Below are positions 9,540-17,090 of a DNA stretch of 64,000 nt, piece by piece (positions within the stretch are counted from its first letter, which is position 1; the number at the start of each line of letters is the position of its first letter). A program made the translations under genes and the position numbers. Below the pieces are notes generated by a model, which was not told the origin of the DNA, ran no database searches, and saw only the letters and a program-made list of their open reading frames with translations. This stretch comes from Paracoccus jeotgali. GTDB lineage: Bacteria > Pseudomonadota > Alphaproteobacteria > Rhodobacterales > Rhodobacteraceae. Location of the stretch: NCBI RefSeq assembly GCF_002865605.1, contig NZ_CP025583.1, forward strand, positions 724,501 to 788,500, read 5' to 3'.

Positions 9540-10817
9540 ATGATCGGGCTGCCGGCTAAGTCTTTGCCACAGCATGACTCTGCTGCTGATGCAGGGCTGC
9601 ACCTTGATGACTCGCCGCTGGGCGACATCATGCGTGGCGAGCGTGCGACCTTGGGGAAATCCCTTCTGGATGTGCAGCGCGAATTGCGCATCCGCGCCAG
9701 CTATATCGCCGCGATCGAGAATTGTGATATCTCGGCCTTTGACGCGCCCAGCTTTATCTCGGGCTATGTGCGGTCCTATGCGCGCTATCTGAAGATGGAC
9801 CCCGATTGGGTGTTCCAGCGCTTCTGCGCCGAATCTGGGTTCCAGCCGACGCATGGCATGTCCGCGCTGGCCGCCGGTCCCAAGCCGCAGCGGCGGCCAT
9901 CGGACCCGGCCGAGGCGCTGGCCAACCCGCGCGCGCTGTTCATCCCGCAGCGCGAATCCTTCTGGTCCTCGGTCGAGCCGCGGGCCATCGGCTCGCTGCT
10001 GGTGCTGATCGCGGTGGTCAGCGGGTTGGGCTATGGCGGCTGGTCGGTGCTGCAGGAATTGCAGAAGGTGAACCTGACCCTCGGCGATCAGGCCCCCGGC
10101 GTCACCGCCAGCCTCGACCCGGCCGAAGGCGCCGCCCGTCCGATCCCCGGCGAGATCGAGGATCTGGCGCTGAACCTGCCACAGCCCGAAGGCCTCGACC
10201 GCATCTATCGCCCGCAAGTGCTTGAAGTGCCTGTGCTGACGGCGCGGGACGGGCCCATCGCCTCGATCGACCCGGAACTGCCCAGCCTGACCGAGCTTGC
10301 CGGCCTGCCGGGCGATCCGCCCCCCGCCGGCACCGATCCCGCAGCCCCGACCGATTCGCGGCAACTGGCCCGTTCCACCGATTACGGCCCGCAGCTTCCC
10401 GCGGACCAGATGGCGGTCCGCACCGTCGCACCGGATGCGCCGGAACTGGAATTGCTGGCCGCGCGCCCGGCATGGGTGCGCGTCACCTCGGCCGATGGGA
10501 CGGTGCTGCTGGAAAAGACCATGGATGCCGGCGAACGCTTTGCGCTGCCCAATCTGGAACAGCCGCCGGTCCTGCGGGCGGGAAACTCTGGCGCGGTCTA
10601 TTTCGCGGTGAATGGGCGGACCTATGGCCCCGCCGCGCCCGGCGCGCAGGTGGTCAAGGATATCGAGCTGTCGCCCGCCAGTCTGACCGCGCGTTTCGCC
10701 TTTGCCGATCTGACCCAGGACGCCGATCTGGAGCGTATGGTCGCCTCGGCCGCGGTCGATCCCGGCCTGCTGCCCCCCGCCGCGCCGGGGACGGATCAGC
10801 CGGTGACGCTGGAATAG
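9540..10817 (+). CDS. RodZ-like helix-turn-helix membrane protein (DUF4115)
   Basis: A 425-residue bitopic membrane protein with RodZ architecture. An N-terminal XRE-type helix-turn-helix covers about residues 30-105 (MRGERATLGKSLLDVQRELR ... SGYVRSYARYL), followed by a charged linker, one membrane helix at about residues 146-168 (AIGSLLVLIAVVSGLGYGGW) and a long periplasmic part rich in Pro/Ala ending in a DUF4115-like beta domain (WVRVTSADG ... FAVNGRTYGP). RodZ links MreB to the cell-wall elongation machinery; in this order the homologue is often described only as a helix-turn-helix protein. AGGACAGG precedes the ATG. A strong terminator follows at 10861. Confidence 0.85.
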   Translation: MIGLPAKSLPQHDSAADAGLHLDDSPLGDIMRGERATLGKSLLDVQRELRIRASYIAAIENCDISAFDAPSFISGYVRSYARYLKMDPDWVFQRFCAESGFQPTHGMSALAAGPKPQRRPSDPAEALANPRALFIPQRESFWSSVEPRAIGSLLVLIAVVSGLGYGGWSVLQELQKVNLTLGDQAPGVTASLDPAEGAARPIPGEIEDLALNLPQPEGLDRIYRPQVLEVPVLTARDGPIASIDPELPSLTELAGLPGDPPPAGTDPAAPTDSRQLARSTDYGPQLPADQMAVRTVAPDAPELELLAARPAWVRVTSADGTVLLEKTMDAGERFALPNLEQPPVLRAGNSGAVYFAVNGRTYGPAAPGAQVVKDIELSPASLTARFAFADLTQDADLERMVASAAVDPGLLPPAAPGTDQPVTLE

Positions 10818-10860
10818 GAAAAGGTCGAGATCTAGCCGACAAGGCGCTGATATGAAAAGC

Positions 10861-10889
10861 AAAGGCCGGATCGCTGATCCGGCCTTTTG
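10861..10889 (+). terminator. Rho-independent terminator after RodZ-like gene
   Basis: Inverted repeat AAGGCCGGATC / GATCCGGCCTT with a 3-base loop followed by TTGTT. It lies 43 bases after the RodZ-like stop codon and ends that transcript before the convergent hemN. Confidence 0.85.
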
Positions 10890-10938
10890 TTCATAGCGGT
10901 GGATGCGGCAACTTCCAACTATCGTGGATAACATACTG

Positions 10939-10970
10939 AAAGAAAAGGGCCGGATCACAGACCCGGCCCT
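10939..10970 (-). terminator. Rho-independent terminator after hemN
   Basis: Read on the minus strand, AGGGCCGG / CCGGCCCT arms with an 8-9 base loop are followed by TTTTCTTT. The stem begins 18 bases after the hemN stop codon, so it ends the hemN transcript. It faces the plus-strand terminator at 10861, the usual arrangement between convergent genes. Confidence 0.8.
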
Positions 10971-10988
10971 GTCATTGTCTCCGGACGA

Positions 10989-12347
10989 TCAGATCGCCGT
11001 CGAATGCCCCGTCGTCGCCACGTCATAGGCATCGAACATCCGCGCGATCATCCGGGTCAGCGGGCGGCCGTGCAGCGGGACGTTCAGGCTGCCATCCGGC
11101 TCTTGCTGGACCATATCCTCGAACCGCGACAGGATCGGCGCGAAGATCTGCGCCAGACCGCTGGCGTCAAGGCCGAAGCTGTCCTTCATCTCGCCGGCAT
11201 CGACGCGGAAATCGCACATCAGTGCCTCGATCATGCGCGCGCGCATCACGTCATCGGGGCTGAAGGCATGGCCGCGCGTGACCGAGATCCGGCCCTCGCG
11301 GACCGCCTTGGTATAGGCGCCGGTGGCGGGCGCGTTCTGCGCAAAACCCTGCGGATAGCGCGAGATCGAGGACGCGCCGAGCCCGACCAGCACATCGGCC
11401 TGATCGTCGGTATAGCCCTGGAAGTTGCGCCGCAGCGTGCCGTTCCGCTGCGCCACGGCTAGCCCGTCGCCGGGGCGGGCGAAATGGTCGATGCCGATCT
11501 CGTCATAGCCATCGGCCAGGAACAGGTCGCGGGCGGTGTTGAACAGACCCAGCCGCGCCTCGGGCGAGGGCAGGGCGTCGGACGGGATCATCACCTGCCG
11601 CTTGGCCATCCACGGCACGTGGGCATAGCCATACAGCGCCACCCGGTCCGGCGACAGTGCCAGCAGCTTCTGCACCGAATCCGAGATGCGGACGCTGTCC
11701 TGATGCGGCAGGCCGAACAGGATGTCGGCATTGACGCTGGCGATGTCATGGACGCGGATCATCTCGACCGCCTGCGCGGTCAGTTCGAAGCTCTGCTCGC
11801 GGCCGATGGTCTTCTGGATCTCGGGGTCGAAATCCTGGACGCCGATGCTGGCGCGGGTCAGTCCGGCCTCGGCCAGTGCATCCAGCCGCGCCTCGTCGAT
11901 CTCGTTGGGGTCGATCTCGACCGAGAACTCTGCCCCCTCGGCCAGAGGGAAGGCGTCGAAGATCGCGCCCGCGACCCGGCGCATCATCTCGGGCGGCATC
12001 AAGGTCGGCGTGCCGCCGCCCCAATGCAGCCGCGACAGCTCGATCCCCGGCGCGAGCCGGTCGCGAAGCTGCGCGATCTCGGTCAGCAGCACCTCGGCAT
12101 AGGCGCGGACGGGGTCGTCCGACTGCGTGCCCTGGGTGCGGCAGGCGCAGAACCAGCACAGGCGCCGACAGAAGGGCACATGCAGGTAAAGCGAGATGGC
12201 GCTGCCCGGCGCGATGGCCGCCTGCCACGCCGCCACCTCGGCCGGGCCGATCGCCGGCTTGAACTGGGTGGCGGGCGGATATGATGTATAGCGCGGCACA
12301 CGTGCGTCAAACAGCCCGAGCCGCGAGAGTTGCGATTCCTGTGTCAT
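10989..12347 (-). CDS. hemN: Oxygen-independent coproporphyrinogen III oxidase
   Basis: Radical SAM enzyme converting coproporphyrinogen III to protoporphyrinogen IX without oxygen. From the ATG at 12347 the protein is 452 residues, as expected, and begins MTQESQLSRLGLFDARVPRY, aligning with the HemN start (PRYTSYP). The cluster cysteines are in FCRRLCWFCAC at residues 60, 64, 67 and 69. HWGGGTPT and EIDPNEID follow, and the HemN C-terminal domain is complete. The frame stays open further upstream to 12530, but that region lies inside fnrL. No Shine-Dalgarno is visible before 12347, and an FNR box at 12382-12395 is centred 41.5 bases before it (see findings). Divergent from fnrL. Confidence 0.95.
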   Translation of the reverse strand: MTQESQLSRLGLFDARVPRYTSYPPATQFKPAIGPAEVAAWQAAIAPGSAISLYLHVPFCRRLCWFCACRTQGTQSDDPVRAYAEVLLTEIAQLRDRLAPGIELSRLHWGGGTPTLMPPEMMRRVAGAIFDAFPLAEGAEFSVEIDPNEIDEARLDALAEAGLTRASIGVQDFDPEIQKTIGREQSFELTAQAVEMIRVHDIASVNADILFGLPHQDSVRISDSVQKLLALSPDRVALYGYAHVPWMAKRQVMIPSDALPSPEARLGLFNTARDLFLADGYDEIGIDHFARPGDGLAVAQRNGTLRRNFQGYTDDQADVLVGLGASSISRYPQGFAQNAPATGAYTKAVREGRISVTRGHAFSPDDVMRARMIEALMCDFRVDAGEMKDSFGLDASGLAQIFAPILSRFEDMVQQEPDGSLNVPLHGRPLTRMIARMFDAYDVATTGHSTAI

Positions 12348-12381
12348 GGGGATAGCTTTAGCGCGCGAACAGGAAGTCACA

Positions 12382-12395
12382 TTGATGCAAGTCAA
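12382..12395. promoter_or_regulatory. FNR box between hemN and fnrL, over the fnrL start codon
   Basis: TTGATGCAAGTCAA fits TTGAY-N4-RTCAA. It covers the likely fnrL ATG (12385-12387), so bound FnrL would sit on the beginning of its own coding sequence and could repress it. Its centre (12388.5) lies 41.5 bases from the hemN A of ATG at 12347, the canonical distance for FNR class II activation in that direction. The fit to consensus is direct; the regulatory effect is inference. Confidence 0.7.
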
Positions 12396-13161
12396 GGCCA
12401 CCAATTCAGGGGTGACGCCGCAGCCGTTTTCCGACGCCGGGACCGAGCGCTGCAGCGATTGCCCCATCCGCACCCGTGCCGTCTGCGCCAATTGTGACGC
12501 GGACGATTTCACTGTGCTGGAAGACGTCAAATACGACCGCAGCTATCAGGCCGGACAGGTGATCGTCTGGGCCGGCGAGCGGATGGATTTCGTGGCCTCG
12601 GTCATCGAAGGGGTGGCCAGCCTGACCCAGACGATGGAGGACGGGCGCACCCAGATGGTCGGGTTGCTGCTACCCAGCGATTTTCTGGGCCGTCCGGGCC
12701 GCGACCGGGCCAGCTATACCGTCACCGCCGTCAGCGATATTCGGCTGTGCTGCTTTCGCCGCAAGCCGTTCCAGCAGATGATGACCAGCAATCCGCGCCT
12801 GCCCGCCCGCCTGCTGGAGATGACGCTGGACGAGTTGGATGCCGCGCGCGAATGGCTGCTGCTTCTGGGCCGCAAATCGGCGCGGGAAAAGATCGCCTCC
12901 TTCCTGACCATCCTTGCTCGGCGCGAGGCGTCCCAGCACCGGACCGAGCCGCAGGGCGAGATCCGGCTGACCCTGCCGCTGACCCGCGATGCAATGGCGG
13001 ATTATCTGGGGCTGACGCTGGAAACGGTCAGCCGCCAGATGTCGGCGCTGAAACGCGACGGGGTGATCGTGCTGACCGGCTCGCGAGAGGTGCTGCTGCC
13101 CGATTACGACCTGTTGCTGGCCGAAAGCGGCGACGATGCCGATGGCGGGGTGATCAACTAG
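12385..13161 (+). CDS. fnrL: Crp/Fnr-family oxygen regulator FnrL
   Basis: A 258-residue Fnr-type transcription factor. Cysteines at residues 23, 26, 34 and 37 (CSDCPIRTRAVCANC) plus Cys122 in the RLCCFRR segment provide the oxygen-labile 4Fe-4S site; the Cys122 position matches the classical Fnr ligand. The cNMP-like beta-barrel spans about 35-150, then a dimer helix, then a winged helix with ETVSRQ, whose Glu and Arg recognise TTGAT half-sites. The ATG at 12385 has AGGAAG nine bases upstream; a farther ATG at 12346 overlaps hemN and lacks a ribosome site. It is divergent from hemN and probably regulates hemN and hemA, both of which have boxes. The homologue is called FnrP in some Paracoccus. 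Confidence 0.93.
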   Translation: MQVKATNSGVTPQPFSDAGTERCSDCPIRTRAVCANCDADDFTVLEDVKYDRSYQAGQVIVWAGERMDFVASVIEGVASLTQTMEDGRTQMVGLLLPSDFLGRPGRDRASYTVTAVSDIRLCCFRRKPFQQMMTSNPRLPARLLEMTLDELDAAREWLLLLGRKSAREKIASFLTILARREASQHRTEPQGEIRLTLPLTRDAMADYLGLTLETVSRQMSALKRDGVIVLTGSREVLLPDYDLLLAESGDDADGGVIN

Positions 13162-13865
13162 CCCTGCCAGCGGGCGCGGTTGGCCTCGATCGCGGCGATG
13201 CGCGCGGGCGTGGGCGGGTGCGACAGCAGCCATGCGGGGGCGGCGGCGCGGCGACCGCCGGACATGCGGTCCAGCTTGCGAAACAGCGAAAGCTGCGCGT
13301 CAGGCCCGATGCCCGCCTTGACCAGCAGCGCGGTGGCGAAGCGGTCGGCCTCGAACTCGTCCTTCTGCGACAGCCGGGCGCTGAGGGCGCTGACCAGCAG
13401 CCCGACCAGCCACGGCCCGACAAAGGGCAGGAACCGCCCCAGCGTCATCAGCAGGATCGAGCGGATCACGTTCTGCCCGGCGAAATCGATCATCCGCCGC
13501 TGGCTGTGGCCGTGGGCGACATGGCCCAATTCATGCGCGACGACGCTGGCGATTTCCTCGGGCGTGACCTCGCCCGCCTCCATCCGGTTCAGAAAGCCGC
13601 GGGTGATATAGATGCGCCCATCCGGCGCGGCGAGGCCGTTCACGATGGGGATTTCATAGACCTGCGCCCGGATCGAGGGCAGGTCCATCGCCCGCCCCAG
13701 CCGCGCCAGCAGCGGTTTCAGCGCCGGGTGGTCGAGCGGGGTCGAGTTCTGCCGCAGCTCGGCCTTGGTCCGCCATGCAGAGAAGAACCACATGGCGAAG
13801 CCGTAGCAGAGGATCAGGATGATGGGCAGGAACTTCAGCATGGTTCTGAATATGGGCATTGCCAT
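13158..13865 (-). CDS. M48 family metalloprotease
   Basis: A 235-residue membrane-anchored zinc protease, last gene of a four-gene operon. An N-terminal hydrophobic segment (about residues 8-29) acts as signal or anchor. The HEXXH motif is VAHELGHVAHGH with His111, Glu112 and His115; the third ligand is Glu172 in EFEADRFATALL. It is shorter than HtpX or BepA and lacks their extra helices or TPR repeats. It starts 21 bases after the stop of the VWA gene, and its own stop overlaps the convergent fnrL stop region by a few bases. Substrate is unknown; its operon partners suggest a cell-envelope role. Confidence 0.88.
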   Translation of the reverse strand: MAMPIFRTMLKFLPIILILCYGFAMWFFSAWRTKAELRQNSTPLDHPALKPLLARLGRAMDLPSIRAQVYEIPIVNGLAAPDGRIYITRGFLNRMEAGEVTPEEIASVVAHELGHVAHGHSQRRMIDFAGQNVIRSILLMTLGRFLPFVGPWLVGLLVSALSARLSQKDEFEADRFATALLVKAGIGPDAQLSLFRKLDRMSGGRRAAAPAWLLSHPPTPARIAAIEANRARWQG

Positions 13866-13886
13866 GCCCCGCCGCCAGTGGCCTGG

Positions 13887-15068
13887 TCAGCCAAGCAGCT
13901 TCATCGCGCGGGTCAGCCCGTCCAGCGTCAGCGGCAGCATCCGGTTTTCAAAGATCTCGCCGATCATCCCGATCGACGGCGTGTGCCCCCAGAACCGCTG
14001 CGGCACCGGGTTCAGCCAGACGTGATCGGGCCAGGTCTCGGTCACGCGCTGCAGCCAGACCGCGCCCGCCTCGGGGTTCCAGTGCTCATTGGCGCCGCCG
14101 GGGGCGATGATCTCGTAAGGCGACATCGAGGCGTCGCCGACGAAGATGCATTTATAGTCGCGGCCGAAGCGGTGCAGGATGTCCCAGGTCGGGATCGTCT
14201 GGGTCGTGCGTCGCCGCGAATCGCGCCAGACGGATTCGTAAAGGCAGTTGTGAAAGAAGAAATGTTCCATCTGCCGGAACTCGGCGCGGGCGGCGCTGAA
14301 CAGCTCGTCGACGATGCGGATGTGATCGTCCATGCTGCCGCCGACATCCAGAAACAGCAGCACCTTGACCGCGTTGCGGCGCTGCGGGCGGGTCTGGACG
14401 TCGATATAGCCGTGATCGGCGGTGGCGCGGATGGTGGCGGGCAGGTCCAGCTCCTCTGCGGCACCGTGACGCGCCCATTGCCGCAACCGCTTCAGCGCCA
14501 CCTTGATGTTGCGGGTGCCGAGTTCAACCGAATCGTCGAAGTCGCGGAACTCGCGCCGGTCCCAGACCTTGACCGCGCGGCGGTGGCGCGAGGTGTCCTG
14601 GCCGATGCGGACGCCTTCGGGGTTGTAGCCATGCGCGCCAAAGGGCGAGGTGCCGGCGGTGCCGATCCACTTGTTGCCGCCCTGATGGCGACCGCTCTGC
14701 TCGGCCAGACGCTCGCGCAGCTTCTGCATCAGCGATTCAAAGCTGTCGCTGCCTTGCAGGGCGGCCTTGTCTTCCTCGGTCAGCAGCTTTTCGGCCAGCT
14801 TTTCCAGCCATTCGGCGGGCAGATCAGCGCGGTCCAGCAGCGCCTCGACCGGGATCTGCTCGGCGCCCGCGAAGCTTTGCGCAAAGGCGCGGTCGAAGCG
14901 GTCGATATGGCGTTCATCCTTGACCAGACAGGCGCGGGCAAAGTGATAGAAACCGTCCGGATCATACCCCGCCACCCCCGCCTGCAACCCGCCCAGCAGG
15001 TCGAGATATTCGCGCAGGCTGACCGGCACCCCGTGCTGGCGCAGGCTGTCGAGGAAGGGGCGGAACAT
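13887..15068 (-). CDS. CoxE-like VWA domain protein
   Basis: A 393-residue protein with an N-terminal helical region (MFRPFLDSLRQHGVPVSLRE) and a C-terminal von Willebrand factor A domain of the CoxE/COG3825 type. The metal-ion site motif is LFLDVGGSMDDH, about residue 245, where the usual DxSxS is DVGGS, as in its family. There is no signal peptide. CoxE-like proteins usually act with a MoxR-type AAA+ ATPase as chaperone or metal-insertion pairs, but no MoxR gene is in this operon or window. Its ATG at 15068 shares one base with the stop of the 54-aa gene (TGATG), so the frame open farther upstream is not the real start. Confidence 0.88.
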   Translation of the reverse strand: MFRPFLDSLRQHGVPVSLREYLDLLGGLQAGVAGYDPDGFYHFARACLVKDERHIDRFDRAFAQSFAGAEQIPVEALLDRADLPAEWLEKLAEKLLTEEDKAALQGSDSFESLMQKLRERLAEQSGRHQGGNKWIGTAGTSPFGAHGYNPEGVRIGQDTSRHRRAVKVWDRREFRDFDDSVELGTRNIKVALKRLRQWARHGAAEELDLPATIRATADHGYIDVQTRPQRRNAVKVLLFLDVGGSMDDHIRIVDELFSAARAEFRQMEHFFFHNCLYESVWRDSRRRTTQTIPTWDILHRFGRDYKCIFVGDASMSPYEIIAPGGANEHWNPEAGAVWLQRVTETWPDHVWLNPVPQRFWGHTPSIGMIGEIFENRMLPLTLDGLTRAMKLLG

Positions 15069-15232
15069 CAGCTCATCCGTGCGAGGATCAGCGCGACCAG
15101 CAGACCCAGCAGCACGAAAGCGAACATGTGCGCCAAGGCCCATTGCGCCCGATCCTTGGTGTCGCCGCCGACGCGCCCGGCGCGATACCAGCCAAGCGCC
15201 AGACCGAACAGGGCAAAGAGAAACACGATCAT
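15068..15232 (-). CDS. Small two-helix membrane protein, 54 residues
   Basis: Begins MIVFLFALFGLALGWYRAGR, then a short charged linker (GGDTKDRAQWA) and a second hydrophobic segment (MFAFVLLGLLVALILARMS) before the stop. Both ends are coupled: its ATG overlaps the MORN-gene stop by four bases (ATGA) and its TGA overlaps the VWA-gene start by one base. That double overlap is the main evidence that this short frame is a real gene. It is predicted to be a helical hairpin in the inner membrane. I do not recognise a named family. It may link the exported MORN protein to the cytoplasmic VWA protein, which is inference only. Confidence 0.8.
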   Translation of the reverse strand: MIVFLFALFGLALGWYRAGRVGGDTKDRAQWALAHMFAFVLLGLLVALILARMS

Positions 15233-16974
15233 GGCGAGCTTTCAGTTTGGGCGTCAGCGCCGGGGGAAACGGGCAGGGTGACGCTGTCGGACGGCATGTC
15301 AGGCACCTGCGCGGCCGCGTCGCGGGCGGCGGCGTCTTCGGCGGCGGCCCGTGCGGCGTCTTGGGTGGCGGCGTCTTCGGAGGCGGTATCTGGCGGGGTG
15401 GCATTATCCGCGGCGCTGTCCGGCCCCGCCTCTTCGCCAGAGGCCGCGTCTGTCGCGCCCTCATCCGCGCCAGCATCGTCCGGCGACGCTGCGGCATCGG
15501 TTCCGACCTCGGCACCCTGGGACCCGCCCGCCGCGCCGTCCGCCTCGGCCGGTGCCGGTCCTTCGGTGCCCACGGGACCGGCGCGGCTCAGCCGGTTCTG
15601 GTCCCATTCGCCCGAGGCGATCTGGCCGGTCACATAGCGCATGACCCCCTGACCCTGGCGCTTTCCGGCCACGAAATTGCCGGTATAGGTATCGCCCGAG
15701 GCATAGCTGGCCACGCCCTCGCCGTCGATCTGGCCGTCCTTCCAGCCGCCCTCATAGGCGAATCCGTCGGCGGTGGTCAGCCGGCCCTGACCGTGGCGCA
15801 GCCCGGCGCGGAACTCGCCCGTATAGACGGTGCCGTCGGGATAAGTGGCCTGGCCGCGCCCCTCGCGCTGGCCCTGCTTCCATTCGCCGGTATAGACGGT
15901 GCCGTCGGGATAGCTCATCCTTCCCTGACCGTCGATGCGGGCGTCGCGGAAATTGCCCTCGTATTCCATGCCGTTGGCATAGACGGCGCGGCCCTGGCCG
16001 TGGATCACGCCCTGCTGCCACTCGCCTTCATAGATGGCACCGTCGGGATAGGCGATGCGGCCCTGCCCGTGGGGCTGGTCGGCCTGCATCGCGCCTTCAT
16101 AGACCGCGCCGTCGGGATAGGTGATCCGGCCCTGACCCTGCATCGCGCCGGCCACCCAGTCGCCGACATAGACATAGCCGTCGGTGCCGGTGAAGGTGCC
16201 CTTGCCGTGGCGGCGGTCGTCGCTGAACTGGCCCTCATAGACATCGCCATTGGCATAGGTGGCCCGGCCCTCGCCCTGCCGCTTGCCGGCCCGGATCTCG
16301 CCGGAATAGAGATCCCCTGATTGCTGCGTCAGATCGCCGCGCCCGGACATCTGCCCGGCGAGCCAGGTGCCGTCATAGACCAGACCGTCGGGCATGGTCA
16401 GCTTGCCGCGCCCGGCGCGCTGCCCGTCCAGCATCTGCCCCTCATAGACCGCGCCGTCGGGATAGGTGACCCGCGCCTGACCCTGCTTGACCCCGTCGAC
16501 CCAGTCGCCTTCATAGCGATAGCCGCCGGGCTGGGTCATCACGCCCTTGCCGTGGTGCAGATAGTTGCGGAAGCCGCCCTGATATTCGGCGCCATTGGCA
16601 TAGACCGCGACGCCCTCGCCGGTGATGACGCCGTCCTTCCAGTCGCCCTCATAGGTGCCGCCATCGGCATAGGTGATCTTGCCCTTGCCGGACGGCTTGC
16701 CCTTTTCGAACCCGCCGACATAGACCGAGCCGTCGGGAAAGCGCGCCTCGCCCTGGCCCCTGATCTCGCCCTCGACCCAGTCGCCGGTGTAGACATAGCC
16801 CGAGGGCAGGGTATAGGTGCCGCGCCCATGCTGAAGCCCGCCGCGAAAGGTGCCTTCATAGACGCCGCCGGCATCGTCGCGGCGCGTCAGCACCTCGCCC
16901 GAGACCGCGCTGCTGTCCTGCGCCATTGCCGGCACTGCCAGCGCCAGCAGGGCGGCTGCGAAAGCTGCCTTCAT
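15229..16974 (-). CDS. Secreted MORN-repeat protein
   Basis: A 581-residue exported protein and first gene of the operon. An N-terminal signal peptide (MKAAFAAALLALAVPAMA) ends near residue 18. About 18-19 consecutive MORN repeats of ~23 residues (Y-x-G-x-W/F...G-x-G...PDG) run from about residue 38 to 455. The last ~125 residues are an acidic, Ala/Asp/Glu-rich low-complexity tail. MORN arrays fold as an elongated single beta-sheet and often bind lipids or proteins. GGAGG lies six bases before the ATG at 16974. Its stop overlaps the next gene by four bases. The repeats are protein repeats; their DNA copies have diverged at wobble positions. Confidence 0.9.
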   Translation of the reverse strand: MKAAFAAALLALAVPAMAQDSSAVSGEVLTRRDDAGGVYEGTFRGGLQHGRGTYTLPSGYVYTGDWVEGEIRGQGEARFPDGSVYVGGFEKGKPSGKGKITYADGGTYEGDWKDGVITGEGVAVYANGAEYQGGFRNYLHHGKGVMTQPGGYRYEGDWVDGVKQGQARVTYPDGAVYEGQMLDGQRAGRGKLTMPDGLVYDGTWLAGQMSGRGDLTQQSGDLYSGEIRAGKRQGEGRATYANGDVYEGQFSDDRRHGKGTFTGTDGYVYVGDWVAGAMQGQGRITYPDGAVYEGAMQADQPHGQGRIAYPDGAIYEGEWQQGVIHGQGRAVYANGMEYEGNFRDARIDGQGRMSYPDGTVYTGEWKQGQREGRGQATYPDGTVYTGEFRAGLRHGQGRLTTADGFAYEGGWKDGQIDGEGVASYASGDTYTGNFVAGKRQGQGVMRYVTGQIASGEWDQNRLSRAGPVGTEGPAPAEADGAAGGSQGAEVGTDAAASPDDAGADEGATDAASGEEAGPDSAADNATPPDTASEDAATQDAARAAAEDAAARDAAAQVPDMPSDSVTLPVSPGADAQTESSP

Positions 16975-17090
16975 CCGTGCCTCCGTTCTTTGGTCTTCCC
17001 TTTAGCCGAGTTGGAACCGCAGCGCAAAGCCTGCCGTTCCCCCCGGTCGCGGCCTGCGCTAGGCTGGCGCCAAAGACCAAAGGGGCAGAC

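Noticed and set aside
12346-12384. Upstream ATG for fnrL
   Set aside because: It overlaps the hemN start and lacks a ribosome site, while ATG 12385 has AGGAAG at good spacing.
12747-15281. 844-residue plus-strand open frame across fnrL, M48 and VWA genes
   Set aside because: Low stop density from high GC; the opposite-strand genes have intact catalytic motifs and overlaps.
15620-16870. Regularly spaced DNA repeats that could suggest a CRISPR or tandem array
   Set aside because: The ~69-base period is the 23-residue MORN repeat; copies differ at wobble positions and there are no unique spacers.
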